NCBI GenBank assembly: GCA_020726505.1
Contig: JAHLEZ010000033.1
Span: 124,001-188,000, forward strand
Length of the DNA stretch: 64,000 nucleotides
Source: Leptodontidium sp. MPI-SDFR-AT-0119
Taxonomy: Eukaryota; Ascomycota; Leotiomycetes; Helotiales; Leptodontidiaceae
Direction: 5' to 3'
Under the pieces are notes generated by a model. That model was not told the DNA's origin, did no database searches, and worked only from the letters and a program-made list of their open reading frames with translations. Shown here one piece after another: positions 57,431-64,000 of this stretch. The stretch's first letter is position 1; every line of letters starts with the position of its first letter. A program made the position numbers and the translations under genes.

Positions 57431-60315
57431 ATAATAGCTAGTGATACTATATAATACAAAGCTAATTACTAAGGGGGGAAGGTTATCTTTCCTCACTTTA
57501 CACGTATATATACAGGGAGTAAGTACTAAGGCACGTACTATAATATCTCCCCTCTTACGTACTTTTGTCCCTAGAAGTAAGGGTGAAAAAGTAATAATAG
57601 CCGGAGTTTCCCCGACGATTCGCTAACAAGTCCAAATTTATATACTTAACTTAAAAGTGAATTCTAGGGAAGAAGTAATATAAAGTAGGCAGACGCTAGT
57701 AGCGGTTGCTGCTTATTTCTTTATATATATTCTTTTAGCTTTCTTAACCTTTTAAACTAAATAATAATATTAATAATTATACTTAAATATAAATTATATC
57801 CCCCTTTTATAATTTAGAAATGTTTTACCCTTAGTAAGGGTCTAACTAGTGATTTTAGTAACTCCTAACAAACGCAAGAAGCTAGGAGACTTTAGTTTTA
57901 CTAAAGCTCTAGCTTAGTCGTTTACCCTAATTAACGCCCGTAAGCCACTAGACAAACGTCGGCGATTAGCCCGAGGCCCTAAAGATAACAACGGAGATAA
58001 GGAGCTCGAGGAGAACGAGGATAGTGTCTAACTCGAGCGTGTCTTATTTAACGGTATTAAGAATACTTATTAAATTAAGTGGACGTAGTAAAATTAATTA
58101 CCTCGATACTCGCGATGTCCCTTGCCTACGTTACGCCGGCGAAATCTCGCAGTTTCTTGACTTTATATATTTTATTAGTATTAATTTAACTGTTAAAAAG
58201 TGTGTTAATTATTACTAAAAGGTGAAGTCTTATAAGCTTATTTTCTTTTAATTAACGAGACACAAGTTAATAACCGGCGAGGTCTTAGTGAGACTAAAGG
58301 AGTCCCTTGCCTGACTAAAGAAAGCTATTACTTAATACTGTGAAAAGTAAATCTCCTAAGCCGACCTTAATACTACTTAAGCTACTTTCGACCTCGATAA
58401 GCGCTATAGTATATACGTTAATAAAGTTATTAATATTATAGCCTTAAAGTCTTTATAAAAGCTCGTAGTTTTATTTACAAAAGAACTAAGTACTAGCCTC
58501 ACGTCAGCTATTAACTAGTTATACTCTAGCGTACTTGTTACCTTAAAGGAGGGTTTTATTACTTTAACAGATATTAACAAGCGATTAATTACTGAGGTTA
58601 AGGGACTTCGATCTGTATTATAGTATTCGCTAGTAAATTACTTATTAACCTCCGGCGAAGGACCTCCAGTAAATCCCCCCTGCTACTCTTAAGCCTACGC
58701 CTGAGTCTAATAATAAGGTTCTAGTAACTAAAGCTATTGCTACTACGAAGGCTAAGGGCCTTATTACTTTATAAAATAAACTCTAATTTTTTAATTCTTT
58801 TGAGTTTCTTATTAAGGTTCTTTTAGCGGGCAAATCTTCAGTAAAGTACTAGCACTTAGCCGGCGAGGGGTAACTAGTAAAGGCTCTATAGTATAACTAA
58901 TTAATATAACTCTCTTTTCCCTTAAGTATTACCCGCTTAAATTGTGACCTTAAATACACCTTTAAAACTATAAAACCTTAAAAGTAAAAGTAAAAAGGTA
59001 TATAATATTAAAGAATATAATACGCCTATAACTATAAAACCTTATAAGAAAAAGCAGGAAAGTACGTAATATTATATCTTATTTAATAATTAGTCGGCGA
59101 AAACTTAGAGAGTAATTAGACTTTTGTCCTAAGGACTTTATAAAGGGAAATAAAAAAACCCTAATTATCCCCTTCGCCGACGCTTCGCCGCCTTTTTAGT
59201 AGCGTTCTGCGCCTTTAGCGTATTAATCTCCCTTTAAAAGTTTATAAAGTTCTTTTTTAGTTCCTAAGAATTATATATTAGTCTTAATCTTTTTTACTTA
59301 ATAAAGTACTATTCTTTTCCTCGTCTCACTTATTAATATAAAGATAATAATATAACTGCCTCGCTTAAAGCTCGCTTATATAATTAATAAAGCCCATTCT
59401 AGGCTTAACCAGCCGGAAATAGCTCAAAACAAGCCACATACGTCTGATACAGAGCTCTGACTTCCACAGGTTACAGCCATAGAATCCGAGGCTTCTGATA
59501 CACGGCTTTCCTAGGCTAAAACAGTGGTTGTACGAAGCTCCGGGCTTTGTGTCTCAAATTACCGGAAGCAACTGTATTCGGTAAAGACTCGTTTGAGCTT
59601 ACATTTACCTAATTCGGCTGCCTAAGCGAATACACACGTGATAAGCTAGAGTAGTTATATACACCTAGAAATCCCCTTTATAATTGAATCATTATTTACA
59701 CTAAGTATCACTTCTTTTTAATACTTAATAGTCTTAATAATAGCTAAAAGAGAAATATCTTTATAAAATCTCTTATACTTCAGCCAATCGAATGCTATAA
59801 AACTTTTTTTATTAATTATTATTTCGTTAAAGAGAGCTTTTTCTTCAGGGCGTAATAGCTTCTTAACGTCGAGCTTAGCTAGTTTTTCTAGCGTAAGTCG
59901 AGAGTTCCGAGGTATATTAATAAAGCGTAGGAGTAATAAGTCTTAGTATTTCTTTAACTGCTTTTACTTAGTCCTTTTTTTATAGTTTTTTTATATTAAT
60001 CGTCTCTTTCTCTTAAGAGGTTACCGACATCAGCAAAAAATTGTTTAGCAAAATATTCGCTAATTAACTATTAGTACTTCCGGCGCCAGCGGCCGCCTTT
60101 AGGGCTAGTCGATTATCTTATCGGCAGAATGGCGCCGTACGAGCCAGTCGCTTACCCTTATTCGCTAGCTGGCGGCCGTCTCGCGGCCGTTTAGCGGCCG
60201 TTTACACGGCACTTAATATTTCTGTTCTGAAGGCTGCATACTTAAATACACGTCCTTAAAACTAGCTTTAGTAAAGCTCTTATACTATGAATTTCCACTT
60301 AAAAAAAAAATAATT
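57431..60315. other. AT-rich RIP debris, possibly gag-like on the plus strand
   Basis: Plus-strand translation with stops ignored gives long helical stretches (for example KKLGDFSFTKALA near 57,880 and LITGEVLVRLKESLA near 58,275), as in retrotransposon gag. No zinc knuckle or LTR pair was found, so the class is unknown. GC-richer patches at about 59,400-59,620 and 60,060-60,215 (repeated GCGGCCG) escaped mutation or came from elsewhere. Confidence 0.4.
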
Positions 60316-60480
60316 TGTCGAGCACCGTAGGGAGGAGCTTCAGGTAGTGTAAAAGTCTTGAATTGTAAAGTAAAGGGGTAGCTCCCTAGCCATACGGGAG
60401 CTCCAGAGATCTAGTTATATAAGTAGCTTTTAGTTAGTTCTAGCGACCACCGTAAGTCCTAGTAGTCCTAGTGTACGACA
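60316..60480 (-). repeat. 3' LTR of the truncated Copia element
   Basis: A 165-bp sequence from TGTCGAGCACCG to GTACGACA, followed by CACCCCCTTCGC. The partner LTR is outside the window, so the inner boundary rests on the TG...CA ends and the adjacent purine tract only. Confidence 0.7.
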
Positions 60481-63400
60481 CACCCCCTTCGCTTAAACGA
60501 TAATAGGAGTAATAAGCGAACGTAAATAGTGCCTAATAATAGCTTAAATAATAATAGTAATAACTAAGTAACACAAAAGTAAATATTGCTAAGATGTCGA
60601 CGTTAAAGGTAATAGTATATATACTCAAGTAAGTCTTTCTAAACGTTCTTTCCTCTTTACGTAACTTTCACGCAAAATCAGTAAATATAGCCAAGAAGTC
60701 TCGTGCCGGCCGCGCCGCCCTCGCCGCCAACGCCGCCGCTACTCGCGTAATAAGAAAGCGTATAAATATTAAGCTCCCTTCCTTTTTAGTCGTTAATTTA
60801 AGAGTTATAATATTATTTTAAGGCTACGGAAGCCTTAAATCAAGAGTTAAATATATACTAATATTAGTTTTATAGGCCGCCCGCCGCCCCTCCACGCCAC
60901 TACTACCCCTACTACTATAATAATTACTACTAACCCCTCGGCGTCTCGCCGTAGCTAGGGCTACTTGTGTTGTCCCCTACTCTTATTACATTCGCAGTAA
61001 TATATAAGGAGAACTAGGCGAACTATACCGCGACGAGGCGTCGTTAGTGCGGTGTTTTTATTATTACAAAAATAATAAGGCTAACTACGCCCCCGCCCCC
61101 CGCTACGCCGCGGCCCTCTTCGCCGGCTACTTAGTAATTAGAGCTCTCCTAGAGAGTTCTTGTGTATATATTTATAGTAGTCACAAGGTATTATAGTAAC
61201 TTAAGCTAACTCTAACTTATAACGCCTCACCGCCCGTCAAGCCGCTATTAAGGCTACGTTAAAGGAAGAGAAAGAAGAAGATAAGCTAGTCGCTAGTTCT
61301 CTTATTTATAAGTTCTCTCTTATTAATTTAAGACGACGTCTAACCTTATTATAGTTACTCCTCGTAAAGAGTTTACTGTGCCTCCCCCTCGCCTTATTAT
61401 TAGCGTTAAGGCTGCCTCCGGCTCTACTAGTGTTAGTACTAGTGCTACTACTAGTATTAATAAACTATTAGTCGCCGCCGTCGTAGCGCGCTCCGCCGCC
61501 TACGCCTTTATTCTCGCGGAGGTTAACGTGTTAATTAAAGTTACTCAGCGGTTAGTAAACCTCTTACTCCCTTCCTTATAAGTAAAAGGGGCTTTATAAC
61601 TTATAAGTCGCAGCTTAGGAACGTTACCCCAGTGTTTTATTTGCTTATAGGTGCGTTAGAGCGGCTTTATAACCCAGAAGTAGCAGCTTAAGAACGTGTC
61701 CCTTATGTTATCGTCTTTCTTACGCGTCGGAGCGGCTTTATAACCCCGAAGTAATAACTTAAGAACGTTTCCCCTAAATACGAGTAACTTCTACTTTTTA
61801 TTTTATAGCTTTTTTATTATTATAACTGTAATTTAAATATAATATATAAAAATAAAAGAGTGTAATTGTGCTATAACACGTAGCTCAAGTGAGCTCTTCG
61901 ATAGTTGCTCGAGCGTCTTAAAGGTTTAGTAGTACTATAAACGTCTCAAACTTCTGTTAGGGTAAGTTTTTCGTTAAGCCGTCTATTAATATATCGTTAA
62001 TTAAGAGATACGTTACTTAAAAACTCCCCTTCTTATACTCCTGTCGTAGCTATATATTTTATATATTAATATACCGTAATTTAGTTAAGATACGTTAATT
62101 CTCTTTAATTATTAAGCGAATCGTCTATTTATTATTATATAATATATTTTATAGAGCTCCTACGTTAAGTATTAATTCCTTAAAGAAGCGCTAGAGCACT
62201 ATAACCTCCTTTACCGTATACTCTAGCGCGAGTAACTTTACCTCTGTCGTTAAAATAGTCATAGTATCTTGTCTTGAGGTTTTCTAAATAATCGCACCCT
62301 CGAATAGTATAATAATAAATCCCTAGGAAGAACGCCGTGTGAGCTCGTCGTTAGCGAACGAGGCGTCTAAGGCCACAATTAAATAAGTCTCTTTATCTTC
62401 GTAAGAGTAAATAATAACTAAGAATCGCAAGCTAAACAAGTATCTAATAGTCTAATTTACTACCTCTAAGTACTTGTCGCTCGGGTTCGTCAAGAAGTGT
62501 GACAACTAAGACGTAGCAAAAGCGACGTCTAGCCTTAATATAATAATTATATATAAGACTAACCTAACTTTCTCTTAGTACTCTTTGATTTGCCTTAGAG
62601 TAATAGTTCTAGTATATTTAATAAGGTCGTAGTTTAATAGAGGCGTACTCGGGCACTTTCCGTCTACTAAACTAAACTTTTATACGACCTTCTTAATATA
62701 TATGTTATATAATAACGACACTAACTTCTTGACTCGATCTCTAATTACTCTCACTCCCAAGAATTACTCCACGTCTCCTATTATTATAAGCTCGTAGGCT
62801 AAGTGTAACTTATTAATTATTTATTATCCTTCTCTAGCGTTTAAGGCGTAATATAAGACTTAAATATCGTCGATATAAAACGCCACAAAGACTGTTTTCT
62901 TTTCATTCGTGAATATACAGGGCTCTTTAATTAGTAGAGTAAGTTAAAGCTTACTAAGCGTCGCAGTAAAATCGCCGTACTATAGCGCAGGAGAGTCTCT
63001 TAGACTATATAATACTCAGTTAATCTCCACTACTATACCTAGTCTTTTCCAGCCGTCTAGAAGGTAACACAATACTAAGGCGCTCCTCTTATCTCTCTTA
63101 GAGTTTATAAAGGCGTTAACCACATCGAATTACTTGACCTTTAAGTCGAACTAGGCCGCTAGTACTATAATTACCCTAAAAGAGCGTATAACAAGCGTTA
63201 CAACGTAAGTTAAAAGAATCGTTAAGTCGTCTTATATATCTCCTCGTACTACGATGCGCGATCGGCAGCGCGTTAATTGTCTTACTAAATCTACCTTATA
63301 TATAAAGACCCATTTCAAAGGAATTAATAATATTATTACGTCTTCTCTAAGAATTATTCTCTAATAGTTTCGAGCTTCTAAGTTAAAGATCTCTCTCTTT

Positions 63401-64000
63401 ACGTTTACTTTAAATTACGCACCTTAAGCGTGGCTATTTAACTCTGCCTAGTTCTTTAGAGCTTTTAAAAGCTTCCCTTAATATAAGATTTGTGAATTAG
63501 AACCGACTATAAGGTTAGCTCTTACTCCGACACCTACAACAGCCACTATTATTACTACGTGTACTATCACAGTGTCGTCGCCGTTTACCCACGTTAGAGT
63601 TTTATTATAAAATGTATTAATGAACTCTCTTAACTGCGAGTAACTGTCTTATCGTAAAAGTACTACAAGTAAATAATATCCTCTTACTACGAGTTTGTCG
63701 TGTTCTCTCTACACCTCTCGTGCTATATAAATACGATTACGTTCTTGTCTTTGTCGCTATTATTGGCTCTCTTTAGCTAATATAATAATATCGCCCGACC
63801 TAGTCGTTATAAAAGGAGCTTCTAATTACTTAAGGACCTACTACTTTAAGTCTTGTGGCCTCTAACTCGGTAATACGACTTAAGAGTATATTCGTTAGCG
63901 CGTTACCTCTATGCCTAAGTCTATTAAATTACTACGTAGGGCGTTCCTCCTAGACTGAATTTCGATTACATAATCTTTAATAAGTCTTAGAACGCCTCGA
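60316..64000 (-). mobile_element. Copia LTR retrotransposon, 3' part, running off the window
   Basis: The left LTR (60316-60480) is followed by a C-rich complement of a polypurine tract. Minus-strand blocks are clearly Copia: LDASFANDE and DGLTKNLP (RNase H, about 61,960-62,400) and YIDD (62,863-62,880, RT active site). Integrase, gag and the second LTR must lie beyond 64,000. Stops throughout are RIP-type. As in the Copia at 29035-39500, about 1.4 kb lies between RNase H and the 3' LTR, with its longest frame on the opposite strand (61378-61581). Confidence 0.82.

Noticed and set aside
1..64000. Starship giant transposon (DUF3435 captain)
   Set aside because: The cargo-like mix of genes made me look, but no DUF3435-type captain frame was recognised; the tyrosine-recombinase-like blocks at about 27,500-28,200 are within the RecQ gene instead.
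1..64000. tRNA or rRNA genes, CRISPR arrays, bacterial operons
   Set aside because: No cloverleaf with matching A and B boxes, no rRNA-like tract and no regularly spaced repeats were seen; the gene structure is fungal.

Overview
The window looks like chromosomal DNA of a filamentous ascomycete (Pezizomycotina). The genes have short introns (mostly 45-71 bp) with GTAAGT-type donors and CTAAC/CTAAT branch sites, and encode families typical of these fungi (HET domain; ankyrin plus CorA-like membrane domain). Large AT-rich tracts hold transposons whose reading frames are destroyed almost only by C-to-T and G-to-A changes (CAA/CAG to TAA/TAG), the signature of repeat-induced point mutation (RIP). 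The species cannot be named from sequence alone.

Layout. 1-7,210: mutated OrsD-like zinc-finger gene fragments (803-2055; 6105-6720), a tiny complete LTR element with identical 144-bp LTRs (1113-1673), and a 3.7-kb pogo-type DNA transposon (2242-5947) carrying a solo LTR. 7,211-16,335: a Copia reverse transcriptase split by a complete Gypsy element (7425-14885) and by a 302-bp solo LTR (15118-15419). 16,340-19,560: AT-rich debris. 19,688-24,701: a GC-balanced island with an 11-exon ankyrin/CorA-like gene. 25,430-41,066: a RIP-ruined OrsD-RecQ helicase gene (minus strand), cut in two by a complete 10.5-kb Copia element (29035-39500) that itself holds a pogo transposon (33264-35092). 41,067-41,530: Gypsy and pogo ends. 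41,533-53,659: a second GC-balanced island with a two-exon HET-domain gene (44590-47098), a stub of an old-yellow-enzyme gene, and a long-palindrome MITE (48552-49268). 53,662-55,755: another pogo copy with a solo LTR. 56,055-56,720: a Tc1/mariner remnant. 57,431-60,315: AT-rich debris. 60,316-64,000: a minus-strand Copia element running off the window.

Only two genes look intact. Both belong to families often linked to allorecognition or stress signalling, and each sits in an island bounded by RIP-mutated repeats. The most interesting item is the OrsD-RecQ gene. Rejoined across the Copia insertion it reads as an N-terminal zinc-finger region, a middle part with tyrosine-recombinase-like blocks, and a RecQ helicase, the layout I associate with fungal telomere-linked helicases. 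Two related 5' pieces occur elsewhere in the window, so the family is itself repeated. The nested elements give a clear relative chronology.
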